From an uncultured Acidobacteriaceae bacterium (GTDB taxonomy: Bacteria; Acidobacteriota; Terriglobia; Terriglobales; Acidobacteriaceae), in contig CAIWFH010000058.1 of assembly GCA_903911925.1 (NCBI GenBank), positions 58,802 to 122,801 of the forward strand: DNA of 64,000 nt. Direction: 5' to 3'. The notes below the pieces were generated by a model. That model made no database searches. It was not told where the DNA came from and saw only the letters and a program-made list of their open reading frames with translations. The position numbers and the translations under genes are program-made. Of this stretch, positions 8,339-17,039 are shown in pieces. Numbering within the stretch: the first letter of the stretch is position 1; every line of letters starts with the position of its first letter.

Positions 8339-9610
8339 TCACGGCTGCGCGCTAACGGGGCTCAGCGAGAAGACATGCGGCTTGGGAGCAGCCTCGTCGT
8401 AGATCGAGTCCTCAAGAAAATTTTCAAAACCATCCAGCACATCTGGCTTTCCCGGCTGGCCTCCGGTATCAACTTTTTTGATCTGCATCTGCATGTGAAT
8501 GTAGTGGGCCTCGACGTGATCACTGATCTTCCAACTGACCCGCTGCGATTGCGCGCGCATGGGCGTGTCGTAGTCGGCCAGGTTGATTCCCCTGGTCAGC
8601 TCGTCCGCGGAAAATGCGCCAACCAGTTTGTCGTCGATCGTCAACTGGTATTGGCCGGCGGCCAGCCCTGTCACCAGCAGAGGCTCCAGGTTCAACTGCT
8701 TCTCAAGATCGGTAAACTCCAGCAGCAGCCGCTCGGTTTCGTTCTTTCGATTGAACGCGAGCGGCAGCGACTTCTCGGTCTCGGTCCAGCGCACGACGTC
8801 CTTGTCGCGTTCTACCGGTTCCACGGTGGCATTCTGTGCGTCCGTCACCTTGGCAGCGCGCGCATCGATGGCGACCGAAGACACCAGCGCCGGCGCATTC
8901 CATCCCTTCAACAGCGCCTCGGCCATCGCCCAATGGGCAATAACCTCAGGATGCACGCGATCGGGAAGAATCAGCTTGGCAATCGCCGGGTCGGCCGCCT
9001 GCGCCTTCCCAAGCACCTGCACCACCGGCGGATTCAGGTTAACGAAGGCCGCACCGTACTTGCGCGCAAGATCCTGGTCCAGATCGGCAAAATGCAGCAT
9101 CACCGCGTTGTAGCCGCCGGGAAACTCGGCGGGCCTGGTCACTTCGTCGAACGGAGATGGGCCAAGCAGCGTGATTCTCGCACCCGGCGCATTGGTGTGA
9201 ATCGACTCAAGCAGGTGCTCAAAGCCCTTGGTATAGGTGTTCTGGATGTCATCGGTCGTCGTGCGATACCCGCCGTCGTTCATCCCCAGCATTACGGTCA
9301 CAACCGTTGGCTTGTGCGCAAACACATCGCGTGCAAGCCGCTCATCGATTGGGCCGCCGCTGCCGCCGCTCACACGGTCGCCGCCCACACCCGCACCGTA
9401 GAAATGGACGCGCATCGAAGGAAAGCGCGTGACCGTGTACAACTCCACCCACTGGTTGTAGAGGTTCTGCGCCGTGATGCTGTCGCCATAGAACACAACC
9501 GTGTCGCCGCTCTTGAGGTAAAAGCTCTGCGCATCCGCCGCACAGAGCAGCGGCGAAACCAACCAGCACAATACGAGAACAACGACACAGCAAACCTTCT
9601 TCATCTGCAT
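8339..9610 (-). CDS. Exported SGNH/GDSL-family hydrolase
   Basis: About 423 residues, starting at ATG 9610 or the ATG two codons later. A signal peptide covers roughly the first 25 residues. SGNH blocks are present: FYGDSITAQ (nucleophile Ser), the Gly of GAGVGG, MLGMNDGG (block III) and LPDRVHPEV (catalytic Asp and His of block V). Such enzymes are esterases or deacetylases acting on carbohydrates or lipids. The gene starts 39 bp after a GH130-type gene on the same strand, suggesting co-transcription and a joint role in deacetylating and degrading polysaccharide. Confidence 0.85.
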   Translation of the reverse strand: MQMKKVCCVVVLVLCWLVSPLLCAADAQSFYLKSGDTVVFYGDSITAQNLYNQWVELYTVTRFPSMRVHFYGAGVGGDRVSGGSGGPIDERLARDVFAHKPTVVTVMLGMNDGGYRTTTDDIQNTYTKGFEHLLESIHTNAPGARITLLGPSPFDEVTRPAEFPGGYNAVMLHFADLDQDLARKYGAAFVNLNPPVVQVLGKAQAADPAIAKLILPDRVHPEVIAHWAMAEALLKGWNAPALVSSVAIDARAAKVTDAQNATVEPVERDKDVVRWTETEKSLPLAFNRKNETERLLLEFTDLEKQLNLEPLLVTGLAAGQYQLTIDDKLVGAFSADELTRGINLADYDTPMRAQSQRVSWKISDHVEAHYIHMQMQIKKVDTGGQPGKPDVLDGFENFLEDSIYDEAAPKPHVFSLSPVSAQP

Positions 9611-9649
9611 AGCCTGCCAATCCTCTTCGACCGCCCCATTCGCGACCTT

Positions 9650-10765
9650 CTATTTCTGCTGCGCAATTGCCACGGCAACCAGCTTGTCGGCGCAGCCGTA
9701 GTAAAGGAACCACTGCTTGTGGAAGTAGACGAGACCTTCGGTGAAGGTGTCCCCAGCTACGTATTGCCCCGTCTTCTCGTAGGGCAGTTCGGGCTTGAGA
9801 ACCGGATCTGCGGCACGCTCCAACAAGTGCGCGGGGTTCTTTCCGTCAAACAACGCTTCACCGGCTGCGTAAGCGCCCGGCCCGAGCGCCGGATCGCCCC
9901 CCTGGTCTTTATTCCTGCCGTTATGGATAAAGACGATGCCTGCATCGGTCAGCACAGCAGGCGGCCCCATCTCTGGAAAATCGCTGTCGAAGTGATCCGG
10001 ACGGGCGCCGAGCAAGACAATCGGAGCGCCCTGCGCGTCTTCCACCGGGGTCCAATGAATCAGGTCGGTCGAGGTGGCCAGGCGGATTGCGCCTTCGCCC
10101 CAGTACATCCAGTATTTGCCGTCAATCTTCGCTGTAATCAAGCGGTCCTTCACCGGATCGAGCCGCGTGACGATTCCCGCCGATTTGTACTTCAGCTCGT
10201 TATACTTGCCGCCCGCCGCATCCCAGAATGCCGGCCCATACTTGGTCCAGTGGGTTAGGTCTTTTGAGGTTGCGATACCCACCGAATAAGTTGTGCCATT
10301 CCACTGCGTGTAGGTCAGTACGTAAGTGCCGTCTTCGGACTCGGCGATGCGCGGGTCCTCGGTCCCGTGCGGCCACTCGCGGGATTCCTGGCTGTCTTTG
10401 GCGGGATAGAAGACGGGCTCGGCGCGGCGCGTAAAGTGGACTCCATCTGTGCTCTCGGCCATGCCCAGGCGCGAGCAATGGTCGCCTATGATCATCTTTC
10501 CAGAGTCGTCTTCAGAACGATAGATAACGTAGATCTTGCCGTTGCGCACAATGGCTGCCGGATTGAATGTGTGCAGAATCTCCCAGTGCACCGGCGCCTT
10601 CTTGATGGGGTCGTTAAACGTGGACTCCGGCCGCGGGGCGATTATCGGATTTCCGCTTGCCGGACGGACAAAGGGACCGATCTCCCACTTTTCAAGAGTC
10701 TGCGCCTGCAAGGCGGCGGCGCATGCCAGCGCCACGCCAAGTGCCAGTTTCGCGTATATCTTCAT
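9650..10765 (-). CDS. GH130-like glycosidase/phosphorylase, exported
   Basis: A 371-residue protein starting at ATG 10765, preceded by GAGGAAAG; an upstream extension to 10846 lacks a ribosome site. It starts MKIYAKLALGVAL with a Sec signal peptide ending near ALQAQ. The body shows five-bladed beta-propeller features of the GH43/GH130 superfamily: FNPAAIVRNGKIYVIYR, GTEDPRIAESEDGTYVLTYT and repeated DLTHW/DLIHW turns. Known GH130 enzymes act on beta-mannosides, many by phosphorolysis; an exported member is more likely a hydrolase because free phosphate is scarce outside. Substrate is inferred only. Likely operon with the SGNH gene. Confidence 0.75.
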   Translation of the reverse strand: MKIYAKLALGVALACAAALQAQTLEKWEIGPFVRPASGNPIIAPRPESTFNDPIKKAPVHWEILHTFNPAAIVRNGKIYVIYRSEDDSGKMIIGDHCSRLGMAESTDGVHFTRRAEPVFYPAKDSQESREWPHGTEDPRIAESEDGTYVLTYTQWNGTTYSVGIATSKDLTHWTKYGPAFWDAAGGKYNELKYKSAGIVTRLDPVKDRLITAKIDGKYWMYWGEGAIRLATSTDLIHWTPVEDAQGAPIVLLGARPDHFDSDFPEMGPPAVLTDAGIVFIHNGRNKDQGGDPALGPGAYAAGEALFDGKNPAHLLERAADPVLKPELPYEKTGQYVAGDTFTEGLVYFHKQWFLYYGCADKLVAVAIAQQK

Positions 10766-10855
10766 AGATTTCTTTCCTCGGATTCGCAGGCACGCAAGCC
10801 CCGGCGCGTTCATCCTCGCAGTATACACACGGGGCGCAACATCCACGGCACACTC

Positions 10856-11437
10856 TTATTCCTGATGATCAACGGGATTCACGGCGTAGAAACTCAGCGC
10901 AGCATCGCCCTGTTCAAGCAGCCGCGTGCGTGCGAGCAGGCCGTAATTGTCCCCTAGTTTCTCTTTGCGGCGATGCTCGGCAATCACCGTAGCCCCGGGT
11001 GCGAGCGAGCCTGAGGCCTCGCCACCAAGCAGGCCCAGCGTACCTGCGTATTCCTTCTCAGAATCATAGGGCGGGTCAAGAAACACGAGGTCGAACTGAA
11101 ACGCCTGGTCAGGTTTGATTCGCTGAAGGAAGGCCTTTACGCTGCCGGATTGAACCCTGAATCCTTCGGTGAGTCCGAGTTTTGCCAGGTTTGCTCGAAG
11201 AACGGTCAGTGCCGCAGGTGCTCGCTCGACAAACGTCACACGCGAAGCCCCTCGGCTCAGCGCCTCAATCCCCACCGCACCCGAACCGGCGTACAAGTCA
11301 AGGAAAACCGCCCCCTCGATGCGAGGCGCAAGCACGTTAAAGAGAGTCTCGCGGAGCCGGTCGCTGGTGGGCCGGGTATCGAGACCGGCCGGGGCAACCA
11401 GCGCGCGGGAACGGAGCGATCCAGCTATGATGCGCAT
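10856..11437 (-). CDS. rsmD: 16S rRNA (guanine966-N2)-methyltransferase
   Basis: A 193-residue protein from ATG 11437 (MRIIAGSLRSRAL), the usual RsmD start; an ATG eight codons upstream is open but unlikely. It has the AdoMet loop DLYAGSGAVGIEALSRGA and the catalytic VFLDPPYDSE motif, plus TRPTSDRLRETLFNVL. It methylates G966 of 16S rRNA in the small subunit. It is divergent from the site-2-protease homologue, with only about 55 bp between them. Confidence 0.95.
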   Translation of the reverse strand: MRIIAGSLRSRALVAPAGLDTRPTSDRLRETLFNVLAPRIEGAVFLDLYAGSGAVGIEALSRGASRVTFVERAPAALTVLRANLAKLGLTEGFRVQSGSVKAFLQRIKPDQAFQFDLVFLDPPYDSEKEYAGTLGLLGGEASGSLAPGATVIAEHRRKEKLGDNYGLLARTRLLEQGDAALSFYAVNPVDHQE

Positions 11438-11491
11438 CGCTGACAAGCATATCCGAAACACGGATGGGGCGCGACCAACTACAATCAGGTC

Positions 11492-12601
11492 ATGCGTGGC
11501 TGGTCAATTCCGTTTGGCCGTTGGATGGGCGTCGAGCTGCGCATCCATGCCTTTTTTCCGTTGCTGGCCATCGTCTGTTTGGGCATCAGCGCCACCGACG
11601 GGTGGATGCGGGGCATGGGCCTATTCCTGGTCCTCGTTTTGGCAGTGCTGGTGCGGGAAACCGCGCGCCTGCTGGTAGCGGCCTGGCTCGGTCTTCAGTT
11701 GCGCGCGATTCTTGTGCTGCCCATCGGCGGCCTCTTCGCCTACGCAAACCCTGAAAGCCAGGAAAACGCAAACCAGGGCGGAGGGCAGTTTGCCATGGCC
11801 TTCGCAGGTCCGCTGGCTAACGGAGCGACGGCACTGGTTTTGGCAGCCACATTCATGGGCGCCAGCGGCGACATCCGGCTCTTTGACCAGCCCTGGATCA
11901 GCGCGGCCTACCTGCTGCGCAGTATGGTCTGGATGCAGGCAGGTCTGGCGGTTCTGCATTTGCTGCCAGCCTACCCTCTGGATGGCGGCAGGCTACTAAG
12001 AGGCGGTTTTGCCCGCAGGCACGGGTTTGCGCCCACGGGGCGAGCTGCCACAGGCCTTGGACAACTACTAGCGTTGGCAGTCATGGTTGGCGGCATGTTC
12101 CTCCACAATCCATGGCTCATCATCGCCGGATTCCTGATCATGATCGGGGCACAGATTGAGGACCAGGGCGTTTTCTTCCAGTCGGTGGTCGATACAGTGC
12201 AGATGCGCGAGGTGATGCTGACCGATTTCGCCACTCTCTCGCCGTCTGACACGCTGGCCGATGCGCTGGTGCGCTGCGTTCACTCTCTACAAGAAGATTT
12301 CCCCGTCGTGCGCGGCCCGCAACTTGTGGGCATCGTCTCCCGGACGCGCATTGTCGATGCCCTCAGGAGCGACGGCAACGGGTACATCCAGTCGGTCATG
12401 TCGCGCGCCTTCCAGGTGGCCCGGCCCGAAGACACGCTGGGAACCACCATTCGCCGCCTCACAGCAGGCCGTGGCCTGGCCCTGATTCCCATTACCGAGA
12501 GCGGGCGTGTGGTGGGCATTGTGAGCGTGCAGAATCTGATGAGTTCCATGTCTTTGCTGGCTGAGCAGAGACGCCTGGAGCGCCAGGAAACCGGAGACTG
12601 A
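11492..12601 (+). CDS. Site-2 protease (M50)-like membrane protein with CBS pair, zinc motif lost
   Basis: A 369-residue protein. The N-terminal half has several membrane segments and the layout of CBS-containing M50 proteases, including VLPIGGLFAYANPES, AFAGPLANG and LLPAYPLDGGRLLRG (Asp164). Where the family has HExxH, this protein reads VLVRETARLL: R55-E56-x-x-R59, so both zinc-binding histidines are arginine (codons cgg and cgc). The C-terminal third carries two CBS repeats (MREVMLTDFATL..., VMSRAFQVARPEDTL...), usually adenylate-binding regulatory modules. A non-catalytic, regulatory role is inferred. The rsmI gene follows after 5 bp. Confidence 0.8.
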   Translation: MRGWSIPFGRWMGVELRIHAFFPLLAIVCLGISATDGWMRGMGLFLVLVLAVLVRETARLLVAAWLGLQLRAILVLPIGGLFAYANPESQENANQGGGQFAMAFAGPLANGATALVLAATFMGASGDIRLFDQPWISAAYLLRSMVWMQAGLAVLHLLPAYPLDGGRLLRGGFARRHGFAPTGRAATGLGQLLALAVMVGGMFLHNPWLIIAGFLIMIGAQIEDQGVFFQSVVDTVQMREVMLTDFATLSPSDTLADALVRCVHSLQEDFPVVRGPQLVGIVSRTRIVDALRSDGNGYIQSVMSRAFQVARPEDTLGTTIRRLTAGRGLALIPITESGRVVGIVSVQNLMSSMSLLAEQRRLERQETGD

Positions 12602-12606
12602 ATCGC

Positions 12607-13518
12607 ATGGCCGGGGAAGAAGAAACAGCCCTTGCTCCAGGCCTGTACCTTGTAGCCACCCCCATTGGTAACCTGGGCGACATCACCCTGCGCGCGCTTG
12701 ACGTGCTGAAGCGCGCCGACCGCATTGCCTGCGAAGATACGCGCCAGACGCAAAAGCTGCTCAATCACTTCGATATCCATACGCCAACGGTGAGCTGCCA
12801 CCAGCACAACGAGCGCCACAGAACCCTTGAACTGCTTGAAGCGCTCAAGGCGGGCGGGCGCATTGCCGTTGTCTCCGACGCGGGAATGCCCGGCATCAGC
12901 GACCCGGGCGGGTGGCTGGTGGGCGAAGCGATTGAAGCCGGCGTGCCGGTAATTCCCATTCCCGGAGCAAACGCAGCGCTCAGCGCGCTGGTGGCGTCTG
13001 GTCTTTCAGCGGACGAATTCCGTTTCCTTGGATTCTTGCCGGAGAAGGCCGGGGCCCGGCGAACCCGCCTTGAAGCTTTGGCCGCCGAGGCAAAATCCTC
13101 TGAGACCCAATGCACGCAGGCTTTCTATGAAGCGCCTCATCGCATTCTTGAGACGCTAGCGGATCTTGAGGCGGTATGGGGTCCGGAGTTGCGCGTGGTG
13201 GTGGCGCGCGAACTCACCAAGATTCATGAGGAGTTTCTGCGCGGATCTGTTGTTGATGTGCGCCGGGAGTTGGCATCTCGCGACCGCGTCCGCGGCGAGA
13301 TTACGCTGCTTGTTCAACCGCCGGTTCACTCAGCCCTGCAGCCCGCTGCCGCCGCCCCAGAGAAGATTGCCGTTCGCCTGGCGCGGATTCAAGCCGAAAC
13401 GGGAGCGGATGAAATGGACGCTCTCAAGCGTCTGGCGCGAGAGCTTGGGCAATCGAAGAGTGAGCTTTACCGTGAGTTGCAGCGGGAGCGGTCGCGGCTG
13501 CGAGCGGGCTCGCGATGA
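12607..13518 (+). CDS. rsmI: 16S rRNA (cytidine1402-2'-O)-methyltransferase
   Basis: A 303-residue member of the tetrapyrrole-methylase-fold family. RsmI signatures include LYLVATPIGNLGDITLRALD, CEDTRQTQKLL, VSDAGMPGISDPG and IPGANAALSALVASGL, followed by FYEAPHRILETL. It 2'-O-methylates C1402 in the decoding centre of 16S rRNA. It starts 5 bp after the M50-like gene and is probably translated with it. The ~30 C-terminal residues form the usual helical tail ending in LGQSKSELYRELQRERSR. Confidence 0.95.
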   Translation: MAGEEETALAPGLYLVATPIGNLGDITLRALDVLKRADRIACEDTRQTQKLLNHFDIHTPTVSCHQHNERHRTLELLEALKAGGRIAVVSDAGMPGISDPGGWLVGEAIEAGVPVIPIPGANAALSALVASGLSADEFRFLGFLPEKAGARRTRLEALAAEAKSSETQCTQAFYEAPHRILETLADLEAVWGPELRVVVARELTKIHEEFLRGSVVDVRRELASRDRVRGEITLLVQPPVHSALQPAAAAPEKIAVRLARIQAETGADEMDALKRLARELGQSKSELYRELQRERSRLRAGSR

Positions 13519-13570
13519 ACGCTGTAGGCCCGATGAAATACGAGCAGGAAGATCGATATTTCGAAGATTG

Positions 13571-14095
13571 TCATTGTGGTCTTGCCTCGGAACCTCGGGA
13601 TGAAATGAGCATTTGCTTCAGCATCGGCATCGCACTGCCGAATTGCGGATAAAGTGCCGCTGCATTTGCCGGCAGCCGTTTCTCACGATGGGCGATTGGC
13701 AGCAACAGGGCATCGCCGGCCGCCGCCTGGATAAGGTCTTTCTGGAGCCGATACGGATTGAGGCTTATCCTGGCCAGAAAGAACCACGGATATTCGGTCA
13801 GCTCAATATGCTCCACCTCTGCCGCGTTGAAGTGCTCGTTCAGGCGCCGCAAAGCCAGCTTGAGAGCACTTGCAATCGCCTCCTGCGATGAGTCTCCGAC
13901 GCCGCTCCTCAGCGACCCATCGGCGATTTTGATGAAATTCCAACCCTGTGCCAGAACCTTTTTTTCCAGGCGTACCGCATTCACGGTCCGCAGAAATCCC
14001 CAGCCTTCCTGGAACTCGTCAGTAGTCAGGCTGAGTCCGCTGGGCAATTCAAGCTTCGTTCGCAACAGCATGTTTGCTTCGGCGATCTTGCGCAT
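13571..14095 (-). CDS. Conserved-looking hypothetical protein next to response regulator
   Basis: 174 residues; family not recognised. It lies 21 bp after the response-regulator gene on the same strand, so the two are probably co-expressed. The protein is a mixed alpha/beta single domain with no signal peptide or membrane segment; notable segments are LTTDEFQEGWGFLRTVNAVRLEKKVLAQGWNF (in part) and EYPWFFLARISLNPYRLQ. An ATG eight codons in (MLLRTKLEL) is a possible alternative start. It may be the output partner or a target of the regulator, but this is inferred from proximity alone. Confidence 0.65.
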   Translation of the reverse strand: MRKIAEANMLLRTKLELPSGLSLTTDEFQEGWGFLRTVNAVRLEKKVLAQGWNFIKIADGSLRSGVGDSSQEAIASALKLALRRLNEHFNAAEVEHIELTEYPWFFLARISLNPYRLQKDLIQAAAGDALLLPIAHREKRLPANAAALYPQFGSAMPMLKQMLISSRGSEARPQ

Positions 14096-14116
14096 TGTTC
14101 GAGCTCTTTCTTTTCT

Positions 14117-14776
14117 TCAGTAGTAGAACTGGGCCGCGCTGTCGGGCTTTTCTCTCGCCTCGGCCGTAGCATTGCGCAGGGACTGCGAAGACAAGCGGTC
14201 AAGCGGCTCAACCATTGCGTAGCGCACGGAACTGCTGCAATGGGTGCAGATCGCCTCGCGGATCTGGCTGATTGAGCTTCCGGGAGCCAGCAGAAATGTC
14301 CGCAAACACTCCGGACAGGCAATCGAAATACACGCATCTTCCGCAGCGTCCTTGTTGCTGTGCTGAATCCAGATTGGATCGGATGGTTCCGTTGGGCAGG
14401 CTGCCCGCCGCTCCTGGTGGTGCAGGTTTCCCATCATCTGCAACAGGGCGCCCATGCTGCTGCCCTTCTGATAGAAGGCGTCCGCGGCAACGCCGGAAGG
14501 CACCTCGTCTCCTGAGAACGCGCCGCTCATGGCGATCGAACACACATCAGGGAATCTGCGCCGCACGACCGAAAGCAACTCGAAGCCGGACATGCCCGGC
14601 ATGTTGAGATCGGAAATGAGGATGTCAGGAATCTGCTGCCGAATTTCGTGCAAGGCAGAAAAACCGTCTTCGGCGGTCCGAGTGCTGAACCCGAGCTCGG
14701 CAAGCGCCAGCGCCAGCGAAGTTCGAATTACAGGCTCATCGTCGACGATCAGCAGTCTTGCAGCGGTGTTTTGCAT
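14117..14776 (-). CDS. Response regulator: REC domain plus C-terminal zinc ribbon
   Basis: A 219-residue protein. Residues 5-120 form a receiver domain: LLIVDDEP acidic pair, phospho-acceptor Asp56 in ISDLNMPGMSG, a Ser in IAMSGAF and Lys104 in FYQKGSS. There is no classical DNA-binding output domain. Instead the tail has two CxxC knuckles, C154PEC157 and C177THC180, spaced like a zinc ribbon. No histidine kinase lies nearby, so it is an orphan regulator, probably acting by protein-protein or nucleic-acid contact. A hypothetical gene follows 21 bp downstream. Confidence 0.85.
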   Translation of the reverse strand: MQNTAARLLIVDDEPVIRTSLALALAELGFSTRTAEDGFSALHEIRQQIPDILISDLNMPGMSGFELLSVVRRRFPDVCSIAMSGAFSGDEVPSGVAADAFYQKGSSMGALLQMMGNLHHQERRAACPTEPSDPIWIQHSNKDAAEDACISIACPECLRTFLLAPGSSISQIREAICTHCSSSVRYAMVEPLDRLSSQSLRNATAEAREKPDSAAQFYY

Positions 14777-14894
14777 ATCTCACCCGACAACCCCATTAAC
14801 CATGGGGAAATTAGGTGTAAGTATCCCATTCAGAGAATTCGGATTGCTGGTCAATTGCGAACAGGGTGCCTTGTGCGAGTTAAGCGAGCTTCGG

Positions 14895-15605
14895 CTACTC
14901 GTGCGGAGTTACAAAAATCTCCGGCTTTTCGGCATTATCATCGGGCAAATGGTCGTGCAGAATCACGTTCAGCAGCGATTTATGAACCTGGATGCGGCCG
15001 TTGTATTCAATAAAGCCCATTTTTCTAAAACGATTCATGAAGAAGCTCACGCGCGACCGGGTGGTTCCGATCATCTCTGCAAGAGTCTCTTGTGAAATCT
15101 TGGGAATGAACTGTTCCGGTTCGCCCTCTTTGCCGAACTCCGCCATCAGCAGCAGAATTCTCGCCAGCCGCTTCTCGCTTGAGTTGAAGAGTTGATCCAC
15201 GAGGTCGGCCTGAACGCGCATGCTCCGCGCCAAAAGAAACTTCAGAAACATGTCTGAAAAGTCATGCTCCTCGTGCATCACGCGGACCATCTCATCGCGG
15301 CTGATCTTCATCGCCGTGCAGCCTGTCATGGCTGTTGCACTCGACAGGCGCAGCCCCGGCACAGCCGCCAGCGCTCCTTCCCCCACAAATTCACCAGGGC
15401 AAACAAGCGTTATCGTTGCCTCCTTGCCAACCTTTGATACAACAGTCACCTTGGCGCGGCCTTTTTGAAGATAGAAAACCGCGTCCGCGGCATCTCCCTG
15501 CCTGAAGAAGGCCTGCTTGGGTGCAATCTGAACGATTCTTCGTCCCAGCCCGGCGTGCGCAAGAAAGACCTCCACGTCAAATGGAAGACTCGGATGGTCA
15601 TTCAT
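14895..15605 (-). CDS. Crp/Fnr-family transcriptional regulator
   Basis: A 236-residue protein with GAGG seven bases before ATG 15605. The N-terminal cyclic-nucleotide-binding barrel includes FFRQGDAADAVFYLQKGRAKV and GEFVGEGALA; a long dimerisation helix follows, then a winged helix with ISQETLAEMIGTTRSRVSFFMNRFRK at about residues 170-195. No N-terminal Fnr-type cysteines are seen, so ligand binding rather than Fe-S oxygen sensing is likelier. It is separated from the response regulator by 118 bp and faces a 416-bp shared upstream region with the SYLF gene. Confidence 0.9.
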   Translation of the reverse strand: MNDHPSLPFDVEVFLAHAGLGRRIVQIAPKQAFFRQGDAADAVFYLQKGRAKVTVVSKVGKEATITLVCPGEFVGEGALAAVPGLRLSSATAMTGCTAMKISRDEMVRVMHEEHDFSDMFLKFLLARSMRVQADLVDQLFNSSEKRLARILLLMAEFGKEGEPEQFIPKISQETLAEMIGTTRSRVSFFMNRFRKMGFIEYNGRIQVHKSLLNVILHDHLPDDNAEKPEIFVTPHE

Positions 15606-16021
15606 CTGGGGGCCTCATTTCCGGTGCCGATCGGCGGCCGGGCCGCATTTTGAAGGGATGACCGCAATGCGCTTGGTTTGCGAGACCGATTGCTCTAACG
15701 TTTGAAAGTCCATCCGCGCTCAGGTGGAAATCTGCATTACCGCGTTTCTGTCGCGAACCTCAGACGCAGCGAGGACGCAGCTCCATTAGCCCAACGACAC
15801 CTCAAGCGAAGACTTTCACAACGAGGTAGGGGCGATCTGTACCCTTTTGGACGTTTTTTGAAGTTAATCTGCCCGATCTTTGCTTAATGCCGAGCAATCT
15901 TCTACATGAGCGTTCCTGCTCAGACCGCACAACTTTCTCTCACTAGTGTCGAACTTACCTTGTGCGCCTCTAGTGCGCGTAAACAGATGACGTCGCGCAT
16001 GGGTAGAAAAAGGTGATCCAA
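15606..16021. other. Divergent intergenic region between Crp/Fnr and SYLF genes
   Basis: No gene was found. The region should contain the promoters of both flanking genes. I looked for a Crp-type TGTGA/TCACA pair and did not see a clear one. A T-rich run (ccttttggacgttttttg) occurs near 15840-15860. Confidence 0.5.
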
Positions 16022-16711
16022 ATGAAGAAGCTACTCACGTTCGTCGCAGTAATCAGTTTGACCAGCATCGGCTGGGCGGGAAGCAATCGCGAAGCAACCA
16101 ACGACCGGCTGGATCACGCAGGCAGAGTTCTGCATGAGATTATGTCCGCGCCAGACAATGGAATTCCGGAAGAAGTGCTGGAGCATGCGCGTTGCGTGGC
16201 TGTGGTTCCCCACATGCTCAAGGGCGGCTTCGTATTCGGCGGCGAGAACGGCCGCGGCGTTGCCACGTGCCGCACTGCAAACGGCTGGAGCGCTCCGGCG
16301 TTCTTTGCTATTACCGGTGGAAGCTGGGGATTGCAGATTGGCCTCGAAGGCATCGATCTGGTCATGATCATCCAGAACGAAAGAGGGATGCAGCAGTTGC
16401 TCTCAAGCAAGTTCGAACTGGGCGGCGATGCCTCAGCGGCAGCCGGACCGGTTGGCCGTCACGCCTCTGCCGATACCGACTGGAAACTGAATACAGAAAT
16501 TCTCACCTACTCGCGCGCGCGCGGCCTCTTTGCCGGATTGACCTTGACCGGCGCGTCGATCCGCCGCGATGACGATTCAATGGAAGCTATCTATGGGCCG
16601 CATGTTTCATCGCGGAGGGTATTGAAGGGTGAAATTGAAGCTCCTGCCGCCGCCGGCTCATTCCTGGATGCTGTCAGGGATGCGAAGGCCCAGGCCATTG
16701 CCTCTAAATAG
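16022..16711 (+). CDS. Exported SYLF (Ysc84-type) lipid-binding domain protein
   Basis: 229 residues from ATG 16022, preceded by AGGTGA; an in-frame GTG three codons upstream is less likely. A Sec signal peptide (MKKLLTFVAVISLTSIGWAG) precedes a SYLF domain with CVAVVPHMLKGGFVFGGENGRGVA, PAFFAITGGSWGLQIG and RARGLFAGLTLTGASIRRDDD. SYLF domains bind acidic phospholipids; bacterial exported members are common, with poorly defined roles, often stress-linked. An lmo0937-like membrane peptide follows 70 bp downstream. Confidence 0.9.
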   Translation: MKKLLTFVAVISLTSIGWAGSNREATNDRLDHAGRVLHEIMSAPDNGIPEEVLEHARCVAVVPHMLKGGFVFGGENGRGVATCRTANGWSAPAFFAITGGSWGLQIGLEGIDLVMIIQNERGMQQLLSSKFELGGDASAAAGPVGRHASADTDWKLNTEILTYSRARGLFAGLTLTGASIRRDDDSMEAIYGPHVSSRRVLKGEIEAPAAAGSFLDAVRDAKAQAIASK

Positions 16712-16739
16712 CTGCGTGTAACCGAATCAAAATGCCGAT

Positions 16740-16766
16740 GGGCGCTCCGGATTCCGGGCGCCCTTT
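16740..16766 (+). terminator. Hairpin between the SYLF gene and the small membrane protein
   Basis: GGGCGC-T-CCGG and CCGGGCGCCC pair around an ATT loop with one bulged base, followed by a short TTT. This looks like a weak Rho-independent terminator, or an attenuator that lowers expression of the downstream 48-residue gene. Confidence 0.5.
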
Positions 16767-16781
16767 GGCGAGGATCATCGA

Positions 16782-16928
16782 ATGCTTTGGACAATCTTCG
16801 TCGTTCTACTTATCTTGTGGCTTCTGGGATTCACCCTTCACGTCGGTGGCGGGCTGATCCACATCCTCATCGTCATCGCTGTTGTCGTGCTGATCTTCAA
16901 CCTGATCAGCGGACGGCGCACCCTGTAA
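16782..16928 (+). CDS. lmo0937-family small membrane protein (48 residues)
   Basis: A very short gene with AGGATCATCG just before ATG 16782. The peptide begins MLWTIFVVLLILWLLGF, continues through a GGG turn, and has a second hydrophobic segment (IHILIVIAVVVLIFNLI) before a basic SGRRTL tail. Two membrane helices with a glycine hinge and this ending match the lmo0937/DUF5670 family, often induced by envelope or general stress. The neighbouring SYLF gene supports a stress role, but function is unknown. Confidence 0.85.
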   Translation: MLWTIFVVLLILWLLGFTLHVGGGLIHILIVIAVVVLIFNLISGRRTL

Positions 16929-17039
16929 AGCCGGCGAGACGCACGGCTGACTATGCTGCATCTGCGCCGGGAAAGAGAGGCTCATTTCCCGGCGCAGATG
17001 CGGAAGCGCAATCGGCAGGAGCCTTTCACAACCTGAACT

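Noticed and set aside
8306..10258. 650-codon plus-strand open frame opposite the SGNH and GH130 genes
   Set aside because: Sequence is low in motif content and overlaps two well-supported minus-strand enzymes; typical GC-rich antisense frame.
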